Part shown: positions 18,221 through 26,920 of the stretch, piece after piece
How positions within the stretch are numbered: position 1 is the first letter of the stretch
Layout: each line of letters begins with the position of its first letter
Assembly: GCA_002951995.1 (NCBI GenBank)
Contig: CP019797.1
Coordinates: 2,402,501 to 2,466,500 of the forward strand
DNA from: Stenotrophomonas acidaminiphila
GTDB taxonomy: Bacteria > Pseudomonadota > Gammaproteobacteria > Xanthomonadales > Xanthomonadaceae
Direction of reading: 5' to 3'
DNA: 64,000 nucleotides
Notes under the pieces: generated by a model
The model's input: only the letters and a program-made list of their open reading frames with translations
The model's database searches: none
What the model was told of the DNA's origin: nothing
Made by a program: the position numbers and the translations under genes

Positions 18221-18919
18221 TCACGGCCGCCGCGTTCCGGGGCGCCCGCCGTCGCCCGCGCCAGCCAGGCAGCGCTTCAATGCATCGCGTGCCTTGAGTC
18301 CATCGTGCCAGGCGATGTCGGCGATCGACGCGCCCTGGTAAATCACCTCGAAATGCCAGTCGTCCTCCATCCCGGCCAACAGCGCCTCGATGCTCGGTAC
18401 CGCGAACAGCAGCATCGGCGGCGCGGTTGCGCTTGTCTGCGCGTAGATGGCGTTCAAGGTGGCCGGCTGCAGATTACCCTGCCTGAGGGTAACGCGCACC
18501 GGCGTGCCGTTGCCGAGCCGCGGAAAGGCGTGCTCCTGGGTCAGGGGCGAAAAGCCCAGCAGCGCGCCACGGTAGCCGCCGCCCGGCCCGAACAGGGTCA
18601 CCACGATGCCATCGCTGATGCCATCGACCCGTTCGCGCTTGACCCGCTTGCCGCGCAGGAACGAGGCCGCACAGTACTCGCCCGGGCGCGCGCCGGACCT
18701 GGCCTGCATGAACTCCCACCAGCCGGCGATGACTTTCTCCCGGTAGCGGATCGCCTCTTCCTTGTTCGATTCCAGGATGTCCGCGGAATTGATCTGCGCC
18801 CGCCGGGTTTCCATCATCGATCCCAGCACATCGAACGAAGCGGCGTCCACGCCGGAGGCGGCCGCGCACGGCACGCTCGCCAGCAGCAGTCCCGCGGCCA
18901 GCACCATGTTCCTGATCAT
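18221..18919 (-). CDS. secreted protein, chalcone-isomerase-like fold suspected, function unknown
   Basis: 232 residues with a Sec signal peptide (MIRNMVLAAGLLLASVPCAAA). The mature part contains ILESNKEEAIRYREKVIAGW, then a beta-rich domain with VDGISDGIVVTLFGPGGGYR and FEVIYQGASIADIAWHDGLK, ending in a single late Cys region (ALKRCLAG). The layout resembles small periplasmic proteins of the chalcone-isomerase-like group, but I cannot confirm it. The start ATG at 18919 is preceded by AAAGGAGGGTGGCG, a strong ribosome-binding site that decides the start. It is followed on the same strand by nothing close; the gene upstream ends 59 bases away, so both secreted proteins are probably one operon. 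Confidence 0.6.
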   Translation of the reverse strand: MIRNMVLAAGLLLASVPCAAASGVDAASFDVLGSMMETRRAQINSADILESNKEEAIRYREKVIAGWWEFMQARSGARPGEYCAASFLRGKRVKRERVDGISDGIVVTLFGPGGGYRGALLGFSPLTQEHAFPRLGNGTPVRVTLRQGNLQPATLNAIYAQTSATAPPMLLFAVPSIEALLAGMEDDWHFEVIYQGASIADIAWHDGLKARDALKRCLAGAGDGGRPGTRRP

Positions 18920-18978
18920 CGCCACCCTCCTTTTTCCACTGTCGTGTACCGCCGCACCCGGCGCCGTGGCGGGCGCGC

Positions 18979-20205
18979 TCAAGGCCCGGCCGCCTGGCGC
19001 GCCAGCGCCTCGCACATGTTGCGGGTGCGTCCCAGGCCGGCGCCTTCGTAATCGGACCGGATCAGGATGTCGTCCACCTGCCACTGCCCCTGTGCGTCAG
19101 GCCGGGTCCGGAACTCCAGGAAGCACATCGCAAAGCCGCCCGCATCGCCACCCACCACGCCCTGGCTGCCGTAGGCCGTCACCGCCTCCCGCTCCCAGGT
19201 CTGGGTGTAGCGCAGGAAACGGGTGTCCCCGGCCTGGTGGAACTGCGGGTTGCCCATGAGCGCGACGACGTCCTGCTCGGGCCGGCCTTTCCAGAGCGGC
19301 AGCAGGCTGGATTCCAGCGGCGTCAGCGTGCGCCCGTCGGCGCCCCTGCCACCGCCGCGCGCGGCCTGCGTGTCGGCCTGGATCTGTGCCTGCAGCTGCG
19401 CGATGTCCCGGCCCACGTCGGCCTGGATCGACGCGGTGCCCGTTTCCAGTTCCCGCTGTTTGTGCTTCAGCTTCTCCATCGCGGCCTGGCGGTCGGCCTC
19501 GGACAGCGGCGTGGCCCACTTGCCGCTGGGGTCGGGACGCCTGCCGGCGAGGACTTTCTCCCACCAGAAATTCTCCCAGGCGAAGGCCAGGAACTCGGAC
19601 GGCAGCGTCTCCGCCAGCAACGGCAGGTCCGCCGGCAAGCCCAGCGCGGCCATGCGCTTGCCGAACGCGCCGGCGTCGAACGTGCCACCGGCCTTGATGG
19701 CGGCATGCAGCGCGTGGTCGAAGGCGATGTGGTTGCAGGCGATGGCGCCGGCCCGCGAGAGCGCCGGGGCGGCGGAGCTGTTCCAGCCGGTGGCGGCGAC
19801 CGGTTCGGTTTCCAGGTCCGCGCGTCTGAGCTGGTAGCTGCCGGGCCCGATGCGGAAGGTGACCGCATCGCCGGCGCGCACCGGCGGCACGCGGTCCCCC
19901 GCGCGCGCGCCGGCCTTGTCCAGCGGCGCGGCGTTGGGGCACTGGAACTGCAGCTTCATATGCACGAATTCGGGTTTGTCCGCGCTCTCGTACACGGCCG
20001 TCACGTCGATCTCGCGGATCTCGTGCGCGCCGCCGACGTCGGCGGGCGGCGTGCGATTGGCGATGACCCGGACATCCGCGAAATAGGCGATGCGATCATC
20101 CGCGGTGCCCTCGTACTGCAGCACCACGGCAAAGGCCCGCGCCTGCGCCGGCCACAGCAGCAACGCGGCAACCAGCGGCATCCACAACCAGCGCGTGGCG
20201 ATCAT
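18979..20205 (-). CDS. secreted hypothetical protein with coiled-coil segment
   Basis: 408 residues with signal peptide MIATRWLWMPLVAALLLWPA ending QARAFA. The N-terminal third is beta-rich (VVLQYEGTADDRIAYFADVR ... VTAVYESADKPEFVHMKLQF). A central helical region (AMEKLKHKQRELETGTASIQ ... IAQLQAQIQADTQAA) looks like a coiled coil. The C-terminal part (PLWKGRPEQDVVALMGNPQF ... RFLRYTQTWEREAVT) resembles the short BLA/SmpA-like domains that open with 'G.....V...MG.P'. ATG at 20205 is chosen over an in-frame GTG at 20211. It lies 59 bases upstream of the secreted protein at 18221-18919, likely in one transcription unit. Function unknown. Confidence 0.65.
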   Translation of the reverse strand: MIATRWLWMPLVAALLLWPAQARAFAVVLQYEGTADDRIAYFADVRVIANRTPPADVGGAHEIREIDVTAVYESADKPEFVHMKLQFQCPNAAPLDKAGARAGDRVPPVRAGDAVTFRIGPGSYQLRRADLETEPVAATGWNSSAAPALSRAGAIACNHIAFDHALHAAIKAGGTFDAGAFGKRMAALGLPADLPLLAETLPSEFLAFAWENFWWEKVLAGRRPDPSGKWATPLSEADRQAAMEKLKHKQRELETGTASIQADVGRDIAQLQAQIQADTQAARGGGRGADGRTLTPLESSLLPLWKGRPEQDVVALMGNPQFHQAGDTRFLRYTQTWEREAVTAYGSQGVVGGDAGGFAMCFLEFRTRPDAQGQWQVDDILIRSDYEGAGLGRTRNMCEALARQAAGP

Positions 20206-20300
20206 TCGCACATCCGGATCCGGCCGATGACGGGAACGCGCGAGGCCGTCGGCAACCGCCAGGCGCGGCCAATTATGCGTAGCCGCCCCGTCCCGGGCGG

Positions 20301-20320
20301 AACCCTACCGCAGTAGGGTT
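20301..20320. promoter_or_regulatory. 20-base palindrome, candidate operator
   Basis: AACCCTAC-CGCA-GTAGGGTT: 8-base arms in perfect inverted repeat. It lies 68 bases before the lipoprotein gene at 20389 and 95 bases from the divergent secreted-protein start at 20205. Without a T run it is not a terminator. The form suits a dimeric regulator such as a LuxR-type response regulator; the partner is not known. Confidence 0.5.
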
Positions 20321-20388
20321 GAACCACTCCGGCGGCGCTGGACATCCTGCGTCTCCTTTCAAAAACCGCATGGAAAAGGAGCTCCACG

Positions 20389-20742
20389 ATGAACAAACCG
20401 ATCGCGCTGGCCACGGCGGCCATCCTCGTTGCGCTGACATCGGCCTGCGCCTCGTTCTCGGTCACCGACGATGCCATCGAGCGCAACACCGCCCAGTCGC
20501 TCGGGCTGGCCAAGGGCACGTTCACCATCACCGATCGCAGCAACGACGGGGTCAAGGCGAGTTATCTGGTCAGGACCGACAGCGGAAAACAGTTCTCGTG
20601 CTACGTCACTGGCGGCATATCCGTGACCGGGCGCGCGGCATCCGATGCGATCTGCTCCGAGCTCGGCAAGGGCGGCATGAGCGGCAAGCCCGCGACCGAC
20701 GGCGCGTGCAATGCGCTGCTGAAGGCCGCCGGCAAGTGCTGA
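20389..20742 (+). CDS. small lipoprotein of unknown function
   Basis: 117 residues with a lipoprotein signal MNKPIALATAAILVALTSAC (lipobox LTSAC). The mature part, ASFSVTDDAIERNTAQSLGL then FTITDRSNDGVKASYLVRTD, carries four further cysteines (QFSCYVTGG, DAICSEL, DGACNAL, AGKC), enough for two disulfides in the periplasm. GGAAAAGGAGCTCCACG supplies a strong ribosome-binding site. I do not know a named family. It is preceded by the palindrome at 20301. Confidence 0.75.
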   Translation: MNKPIALATAAILVALTSACASFSVTDDAIERNTAQSLGLAKGTFTITDRSNDGVKASYLVRTDSGKQFSCYVTGGISVTGRAASDAICSELGKGGMSGKPATDGACNALLKAAGKC

Positions 20743-20932
20743 GCCGCCCGCGCGGCGACGACACCGCCACGCCCCGCGCGGGCGGTGGTGCCCTCCCGCG
20801 GTGCCCTGGCTGATGCGCGGCATCGTCTGCCGGCGGCCCACGCCGGCAGACGCGACGCCGTAGCGGCGCGCGCGCTGGACCGCGCGCCGGCCGGCGGCGA
20901 CGCGGCGGCCGCAGTCCGCCGTGCCGGCGCGC

Positions 20933-22765
20933 TTACGCCTCGGCGGCGACGAAGCCGCCGGTCTGGCGCGCCCACAGCCGCGCGTACAGGCCGTTGGCGG
21001 CGATCAGCCCGGCATGGGTACCGGTCTCGACGATGCGGCCGTGGTCCATCACCACCAGCCGGTCCATGCGCGCGATGGTCGACAGGCGGTGGGCGATGGC
21101 GATCACCGTCTTGCCGCCCATCAGTTCGTCCAGGCTTTCCTGGATCGCCGCTTCCACCTCCGAATCCAGCGCCGAGGTCGCCTCGTCCAGCACCAGGATC
21201 GGTGCGTCCTTGAGCAGCACGCGGGCAATGGCGATGCGCTGGCGCTGGCCACCGGAAAGCTTCACCCCGCGCTCGCCGACATGCGCGTCGTAGCCGCTGC
21301 GGCCCTCGCTGTCGCGCAGCTCGGCGATGAAGTCGGCGGCACGTGCCTTGGCCACGGCCGCGCGCAGCTGTTCTTCGCTGGCGTCGGGGCGGCCGTACAG
21401 CAGGTTCTCGCGGATGGAGCGGTGCAGCAGCGAGGTGTCCTGGGTGACCACGCCCACCTGCGCGCGCAGCGAGTCCTGCTGCACCGTGGCGATGTCCACG
21501 CCATCGATGAGGATGCGGCCACGCTCGACGTCGTGGAACCGCAGCAGCAGGTTGACCAGGGTGGACTTGCCCGCGCCGGAGCGCCCGACCAGGCCGATCT
21601 TCTCGCCGGCGCGCACGTGCAGGTCCAGCCCCTCGATCACCCCGTGGTGCTTGCCGTAGTGGAACGACACGCCCTCGAAACGGATGTCGCCGCCGACCGC
21701 GCTCAGCGCCGGGGCACCGGGCGCGTCGTCCACGGTGGGCGGCAGCGAGATCGAATTGATGCCGTCGTGCACGGTGCCGATGTTCTCGAACAGCGCCGAC
21801 AGTTCCCACATGATCCACTGCGACATGCCCAGCATGCGCAGCACCAGCGCCACCGCCACCGCCACAGAACCGGCGCTCACCGCGCCGCCGTGCCACAGCC
21901 ACAGGCCCAGCGCCACCGCGGAGAACAGCAGCAGCATGTTCAACGCGTACAGCAGCGAGTAGACGCGCGTGGCCAGCCGCATCTGCGGGTGCACCTTGTC
22001 CAGGAAGCCGCCCATCGCCTCGCGCGCGTAGGCCTGCTCGCGCCGCGAATGCGAGAACAGTTTGACCGTGGCGATGTTGGTGTAACTGTCCACGATGCGC
22101 CCGGTCATTTCCGAGCGCGCGTCGGCCTGCTCGCGCGAAATACGCTCCATGCGCGGCACGAAATGCCACATCAGCAGCGCATAGCCGACCAGCCAGGCCA
22201 CGAACGGCAGCATCATCCGCCAGTCGGCGGCGCCGGCCACCGCCAGTGTGCCGATGAAGAACACCAGCACGTAGTTGCCGATGTCGAACAGCTTGACCAC
22301 CGTCTCGCGCACCGCCAGCGAGGTCTGCATCAGCTTGGTGGCGATGCGCCCGGCGAATTCATCCTGGAAGTAGCCCATCGACTGCCGCAGCAGGTAACGA
22401 TGCACGCTCCAGCGGATGCGCATGGGGAAGTTGCCGAGCAGGGTCTGGTGCTGCACCAGCGAGTTGAGCAGCACCAGCAGCGGCAGCGCCACCACCACCA
22501 GCAGCCCCATCCACAGCAGGCGCCGGCCTTCGGCGTCGAGGAAGGTGGCCGGGGTGCTGGCGCCGAGTCGGTCCACCAGCGCGCCGACATAGGCATACAG
22601 CGCCAGCTCGGCCACGGCGATGCCGGCCGTGGTCAGCGCCATCAGCACCAGCCACTTTTCCGCGCCGCGCGTGTAGTGCCGGCAGAACGCATAGAGCCCG
22701 CGCGGCGGCTGCGCCGGCGGATCGGACGGGAACGGATCGAGGCGGGATTCGAACCAACGGAACAT
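20933..22765 (-). CDS. ABC transporter, fused permease and ATPase (exporter type)
   Basis: 610 residues. The transmembrane domain (residues ~35-325, about six spans) is followed by an ATPase with Walker A GRSGAGKST, Q-loop VVTQDTSLLHRSI, signature KLSGGQRQRIAIARVLL, Walker B PILVLDEATSALDSE and H-loop IAIAHRLST. This is the half-transporter layout of MsbA/LmrA-like lipid and drug exporters and works as a homodimer. The substrate is not readable. It is a single-gene unit; about 190 bases to the upstream lipoprotein gene and 393 bases to the next gene hold no other CDS. Confidence 0.92.
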   Translation of the reverse strand: MFRWFESRLDPFPSDPPAQPPRGLYAFCRHYTRGAEKWLVLMALTTAGIAVAELALYAYVGALVDRLGASTPATFLDAEGRRLLWMGLLVVVALPLLVLLNSLVQHQTLLGNFPMRIRWSVHRYLLRQSMGYFQDEFAGRIATKLMQTSLAVRETVVKLFDIGNYVLVFFIGTLAVAGAADWRMMLPFVAWLVGYALLMWHFVPRMERISREQADARSEMTGRIVDSYTNIATVKLFSHSRREQAYAREAMGGFLDKVHPQMRLATRVYSLLYALNMLLLFSAVALGLWLWHGGAVSAGSVAVAVALVLRMLGMSQWIMWELSALFENIGTVHDGINSISLPPTVDDAPGAPALSAVGGDIRFEGVSFHYGKHHGVIEGLDLHVRAGEKIGLVGRSGAGKSTLVNLLLRFHDVERGRILIDGVDIATVQQDSLRAQVGVVTQDTSLLHRSIRENLLYGRPDASEEQLRAAVAKARAADFIAELRDSEGRSGYDAHVGERGVKLSGGQRQRIAIARVLLKDAPILVLDEATSALDSEVEAAIQESLDELMGGKTVIAIAHRLSTIARMDRLVVMDHGRIVETGTHAGLIAANGLYARLWARQTGGFVAAEA

Positions 22766-23158
22766 GGAGACGGGCCAGCGGACGGACGGGGCCTGTCATT
22801 GTCGCGTATCCCCGCGGCGCAGGGGGCTGGGCGGGCGCCGGTGCCCCGCCAGGCCTTGACGATGCCTGGCCCGCGCGGGCGGCAACCAGACGCCAATGGG
22901 CCGGGACGCAGGGGCAACCGGCCCGTCCACCGGTTCCGCATGCAGCACCGCGGGGAACCGCTGCCCTGCGGCACTGCATGGCTGGTGGACGGCACGTTCG
23001 CAGCCAGTACGCATCCCGATGGCGATGGCATGGCGCTTTCCACCCTGCCGGCTGGAAGCCGGGACCGCAATGAATCGATAATCGGCGCCGATGCGCGACG
23101 CCGCACCGGCGCCCGCGGACACGGCAGTTGAATCGACACTCATGGAAAGGAGACGGCA
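22766..23158. other. 393-base stretch without a recognised gene
   Basis: It lies between the divergent ABC exporter and the thioredoxin-like gene. Open frames here are compositional and lack homology or ribosome-binding sites. The promoter of both flanking genes should be here. A purine-rich AAAGGAGA just before 23159 is the ribosome-binding site of the downstream gene. I see no repeat or terminator. Confidence 0.5.
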
Positions 23159-23593
23159 ATGCGTTGGTGGACACTGCTTCTCATCGCGGCCGGGCTGGCG
23201 GGCGGCTACAACTGGTGGAGCCAGCGCGCGCCTGGCGGCGTCGCGCCGGCAACGGCAACGGCAGGCATCGACGGCTTCGTCGCGGTGGAAATGCCGACAG
23301 GCACACCGCGTGACACGGTGCTGGTGCTGGCGCCGCCCAACTGCCCGTCCGAGCAGGCACAGCGGGCCGAAGCCCTCATCCGCGAGCTGACCGACATCGG
23401 CATCCCGGTGAAGCACGGCAGTTCCTTTTCCTTCAACATCGAAAACCCCAGCCCGGAACAGCGCGCTGCCGTGGACCGCACCGTCGAGGTGTTCCAGCAG
23501 GGCGCGCCCGCGGTCTTCATCAATGGCATGGGCATGTCCAATCCCACCACGTCGCAGGTCGTGGCGGTCTACCGCAGCACCCGCGGCGGTTAG
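23159..23593 (+). CDS. membrane-anchored thioredoxin/glutaredoxin-like protein, single Cys
   Basis: 144 residues: an N-terminal membrane anchor (WWTLLLIAAGLAGGYNWW), then a soluble domain. LVLAPPNCPSEQAQRAEALI followed by IRELTDIGIPV and GAPAVFINGMGMSNPTTSQV resembles the thioredoxin fold: a beta strand ending in a Cys at the helix N-cap, and a late cis-Pro-like 'APAVFING'. Only one Cys is present where redox enzymes have CxxC, so it may act as a monothiol protein or not be a reductase. Strong AAGGAGA ribosome-binding site. The fold assignment is an inference. Confidence 0.65.
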   Translation: MRWWTLLLIAAGLAGGYNWWSQRAPGGVAPATATAGIDGFVAVEMPTGTPRDTVLVLAPPNCPSEQAQRAEALIRELTDIGIPVKHGSSFSFNIENPSPEQRAAVDRTVEVFQQGAPAVFINGMGMSNPTTSQVVAVYRSTRGG

Positions 23594-23839
23594 GCGCGCG
23601 CAGGAAGAACGCGACCGCCGACGGAAACCGGGCAACCCGGCCTGCCATCAGGCTGACGCCGGGCCGGTCCACGACCGCCCCGGCGCCGGCCACGGCGCAC
23701 GGCCTCCATCACCGGCAGGCCACACGAACACGGCCCCACCGCGGCATGCGTACACACGAGCGGACGCGGGAGCGGCAGGCCCGCACGCCCTGCCGCGCAT
23801 CGGCATGCCACGGTGCAGGCGCCGCTCCGGCACCGACCA

Positions 23840-25420
23840 TCACGGCGTCGTCGGCACCAGCAGCAGGTCCTGGAAGTCGAAACTGAAGTCGGTGAGCGAG
23901 GAGACCGCCTGCATGCGCACGTCGCGTACCTTGCCGTCCGGGTCGAGACTGAAGTTGACGAAGGCGTCGGCGTTGAGCGAGCGGTTGTCCCAGCGCACGA
24001 TGAAAGTGTCGTGCTGCCAGTGCTCCATCGTGCCGACCAGCTCGGCGGTGGCGCCGAAGCGCAGGCGCAGGGCACCGCCCTTCTGCTCGACGTGCACGTC
24101 CCCGTACCACGCATCGCGATAGGTGCCCGCATAGCGCGGCAGCGGCAGCGATGGCCGGCTCTTCGCATCGCGCGCGGCGAGGTGCTTCTGCCAGCCTGCG
24201 TCGGCATTGTCCTGCGCCTTGGCCACGCCCGCGGCGTAGGCGGCCACCCAGTCGTGCGCGGGCGCGCCCAGCATCGCGTCGAGCACGCTCATGGTGATGG
24301 CATTGAATGCCGCGCCGGATTCCTGGTTGGTGAGCACCACCACGCCCAGCTTCTGCTCGGGCACCAGGGTCAGCCGCGACACCTGCCCCGGCCAGCCGCC
24401 GGTATGCCAGACCAGCTTCTGCCCGCGGTAGTCACTCAGGCTCCAGCCTTCGCCGTAGCCGGCGAAGTTGGGCCTGGCCGGCGCCAGTTCCGGCACCGAT
24501 GGCGCGGGCACCACCTGCGGGATCTGCATCTGCCACATCTGCTGCTGGGTCTTTTCCGAAAACAGCGGTGTGCCATCGGCCAGCCTGCCGCCGGCCAGCT
24601 GCACGTTCATCCACAACGCCAGGTCATGCACGCTGGAATAGAGGCCGCCGGCGCCGGCGTTGTTGGACCAGGTCAGCGGTGCCACCGGGCGCAGGTCCCT
24701 GAAGTCGAACTTGGCGTGGCCGACGGCGGCCTTGTCGCCGGGCTTCAGGTGGTCGGCGTTGTAGCGGGTACCCGCCATGCCGACCTTGTCGAAGATGCGC
24801 TGCTGCAGGAAATCGGCGAAGGACTGGCCGGATACCGTCTCGATCACCTGCTGCGCCACCGCGTAGAGGATGTTGTCGTAGGCGTAGCGGTCGCGGAAGC
24901 CATTCTTCAGCGGCACGTGCGCCAGCCGCGCCACCACCTCGGCGTTGCTGTAGGTGGTGGTCGGCCAGAACAGCAGGTCGCCGGCCCCCAGGCTCAAACC
25001 GCTGCGGTGCGAGAGCAGGTCGCGGATGCGCATCTCGCCGGTCACGTACGGGTCGGACATGCGGAAACCGGGCAGGTGGTCGACCACCCGGTCGCTCATC
25101 TTCAGCTTGCCTTCCTCGGCCAGCAGGTTCAGCGCGGTGGCGGTGAAGGCCTTGGTGTTGGAGGCGATCGCGAACAGGGTATCGGCCTGTACCGGTTCGG
25201 GCTTGCCGATCTCGCGCAGGCCCCAGCCGCGCTCCAGCACCACCTTGCCGTCCTTGACCACCGCCACCGCCACGCCCGGCACGTCGAACTGCTGACGCAC
25301 CCGCTCGACCGTGGCATCGAGCTGCTGCAGTTCCGCCGGCATCGCCGCCTCCTGTGCGTCCGCCACCTGTGCCGCCATGCCCATCGCGAGCACCAGCCCG
25401 CTCCCCAGCCACTTGTTCAA
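23840..25420 (-). CDS. class C beta-lactamase-like serine hydrolase with DUF3471 tail
   Basis: 526 residues, secreted. A TTG start at 25420 is preferred: it has GGGAG seven bases upstream and opens a good signal peptide (NKWLGSGLVLAMGMAAQVADA). The serine hydrolase motifs are SNTK (catalytic Ser, SxxK), Y-D-N in YAYDNILYAV (YxN) and HTGGW (KTG box). The C-terminal ~110 residues (YAGTYRDAWYGDVHVEQKGG) are a DUF3471-type beta domain. Proteins of this plan include D-aminopeptidases, esterases and penicillin-binding-like proteins; beta-lactam resistance should not be assumed. It diverges from the VOC gene, with 97 bases between starts. Confidence 0.88.
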   Translation of the reverse strand: MNKWLGSGLVLAMGMAAQVADAQEAAMPAELQQLDATVERVRQQFDVPGVAVAVVKDGKVVLERGWGLREIGKPEPVQADTLFAIASNTKAFTATALNLLAEEGKLKMSDRVVDHLPGFRMSDPYVTGEMRIRDLLSHRSGLSLGAGDLLFWPTTTYSNAEVVARLAHVPLKNGFRDRYAYDNILYAVAQQVIETVSGQSFADFLQQRIFDKVGMAGTRYNADHLKPGDKAAVGHAKFDFRDLRPVAPLTWSNNAGAGGLYSSVHDLALWMNVQLAGGRLADGTPLFSEKTQQQMWQMQIPQVVPAPSVPELAPARPNFAGYGEGWSLSDYRGQKLVWHTGGWPGQVSRLTLVPEQKLGVVVLTNQESGAAFNAITMSVLDAMLGAPAHDWVAAYAAGVAKAQDNADAGWQKHLAARDAKSRPSLPLPRYAGTYRDAWYGDVHVEQKGGALRLRFGATAELVGTMEHWQHDTFIVRWDNRSLNADAFVNFSLDPDGKVRDVRMQAVSSLTDFSFDFQDLLLVPTTP

Positions 25421-25517
25421 TGCGTTCTCCCTCGGGATCGATGCCGGCAGGCCGGCCTTCTCGCGATGGTAACGCGGCCACCGCCACCCTCGCCTTCCAC
25501 GCCATCGGAGCCCCGCC

Positions 25518-25949
25518 ATGGATCTCGCCGCCGCGACCACCACCACCCTCGTCCCGTGCCTGCGCTACCGCGATGCACCGGCGGCGATCGACTGGCTGTG
25601 CCGCGCCTTCGGCTTCCAGCGCCACGCCGTCTACCAGGACGGAGCCACCGTCCACCATGCGCAGCTGGTGTTCGGCAACGGCATGGTGATGCTGGGTTCG
25701 GTACAGCCCGGCGCCTGGGGCAGCCACATGATCCAACCCGACGAGGTGGGCGGCATGCAGACCCAGAGCACCTGCGTGGTGGTCAGCGACGCCGACGCCC
25801 ATTACGCGCGCGCGACCGCGGCCGGCGCGGAGATCGTCATCGACATCGCCGACCAGGACTATGGCGGCCGCGGCTATGCGTGCCGCGACCCGGAAGGCCA
25901 CCTGTGGTGGTTCGGCAGCTACGACCCGTGGAAGGCGCAGGCAACCTAG
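25518..25949 (+). CDS. VOC-family protein (glyoxalase/bleomycin-resistance fold)
   Basis: 143 residues with the vicinal-oxygen-chelate fold: TTTLVPCLRYRDAPAAIDWL, the first half ending GNGMVMLGSV, and the second half DADAHYARATAAGAEIVIDI, ending in GYACRDPEGHLWWFGSY. The family's metal ligands are partly recognisable (HHAQLVF, DPEGHLW). The 'PCLRYRDA..AI.WL..AFGF' opening is that of the PhnB/glyoxalase-like subgroup. No substrate can be assigned. Confidence 0.85.
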   Translation: MDLAAATTTTLVPCLRYRDAPAAIDWLCRAFGFQRHAVYQDGATVHHAQLVFGNGMVMLGSVQPGAWGSHMIQPDEVGGMQTQSTCVVVSDADAHYARATAAGAEIVIDIADQDYGGRGYACRDPEGHLWWFGSYDPWKAQAT

Positions 25950-26013
25950 GCCGGCGACCGCGTGGCCGCGCGGCGCCGCGATGCAGGCGCGGCGTGCCGG
26001 TAGAATCGCCGCG

Positions 26014-26874
26014 ATGACGCCCCGCCCCGCCGCCACCGCCGACCTGTTCGCCCGCGCGCCCGGGGCGGCCGCCGCCATGCCGGGCGTGCACGTCGGCATC
26101 GGCGGCTGGACCTACGCGCCCTGGCGCGGCGGCATGTTCTACCCGCCCGGGCTGGTGCAGCGGCGCGAGCTGGAGTACGCCAGCCGCCAGCTGACCGCCA
26201 TCGAGATCAACAGCACCTATTACGGCACGCAGAAGCCGGCCATCTACGCCGGCTGGCGCGACGCCACCCCGGACGGCTTCGTGTTCTCGGCCAAGGCGCC
26301 CAAGCGCATCACCGGCGCGCGGCGGCTGGCCGGCACCGGCGCGCAGGTGGAGGACTTCATCGCCGGCATCGCCACACTGGGCGACCGGCTGGGGCCGCTG
26401 GTCTGGCAGTTCGAGGCCGGGCGCACGCTGGACCGCGACGACCTTGCCGCCTTCCTCGAACTGCTGCCACCACAGGTGGCGGGCCGGCCACAACGGCATG
26501 CGCTGGAGATCCGCGATCCGGCGGTGCTCGATGCCGCGCTGGTGGCGCTGGCGCGGCAGCGCGGGATGGCACTGGTGTTCACCGATTCGCCGGACCACCC
26601 CAACGCCGCCGACCTGTGCGCCGACTTCGTCTACGCGCGGCTGATGCGCAGCCGCGACGAATGCGCCAGCGGTTACCCGCTGGCGGAACTGGCGCGCTGG
26701 GCCGCGCGCATCGGCGACTGGCGGCAGGGCCGCGACCCGCACGAGCTGCCGCACGCCAGCCCGGTCGTTGCCGCTTCCGCGCCACGCGAGGTGTTCGTCT
26801 ATTTCATCGGCGCGGCCAAGCACCGCAATCCGGCCGCGGCACGCCAACTGCTGCACCTGCTGGGCGGAAACTGA
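26014..26874 (+). CDS. DUF72-family (YecE-like) protein
   Basis: 286 residues in the DUF72 TIM-barrel family: VHVGIGGWTYAPWRGGMFYP at the N-terminus, the EINSTYYGTQKPAIYAGW block, FSAKAPKRIT, then ALEIRDPAV and DFVYARLMRS. The ATG at 26014 is chosen, as 51 residues of a longer frame are non-homologous. The family is very widespread and has no established biochemical role. It precedes the EamA gene by 46 bases on the same strand and probably shares its mRNA. Confidence 0.88.
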   Translation: MTPRPAATADLFARAPGAAAAMPGVHVGIGGWTYAPWRGGMFYPPGLVQRRELEYASRQLTAIEINSTYYGTQKPAIYAGWRDATPDGFVFSAKAPKRITGARRLAGTGAQVEDFIAGIATLGDRLGPLVWQFEAGRTLDRDDLAAFLELLPPQVAGRPQRHALEIRDPAVLDAALVALARQRGMALVFTDSPDHPNAADLCADFVYARLMRSRDECASGYPLAELARWAARIGDWRQGRDPHELPHASPVVAASAPREVFVYFIGAAKHRNPAAARQLLHLLGGN

Positions 26875-26920
26875 AGCATCCACTGCAGCGCCGGCAACGC
26901 ACATCGGCGACAATCCGCGG

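Noticed and set aside
23840..25420. Antibiotic-resistance AmpC beta-lactamase
   Set aside because: The SxxK, YxN and HTG motifs are shared by esterases and peptidases; the DUF3471 tail and length of 526 residues are not those of AmpC.
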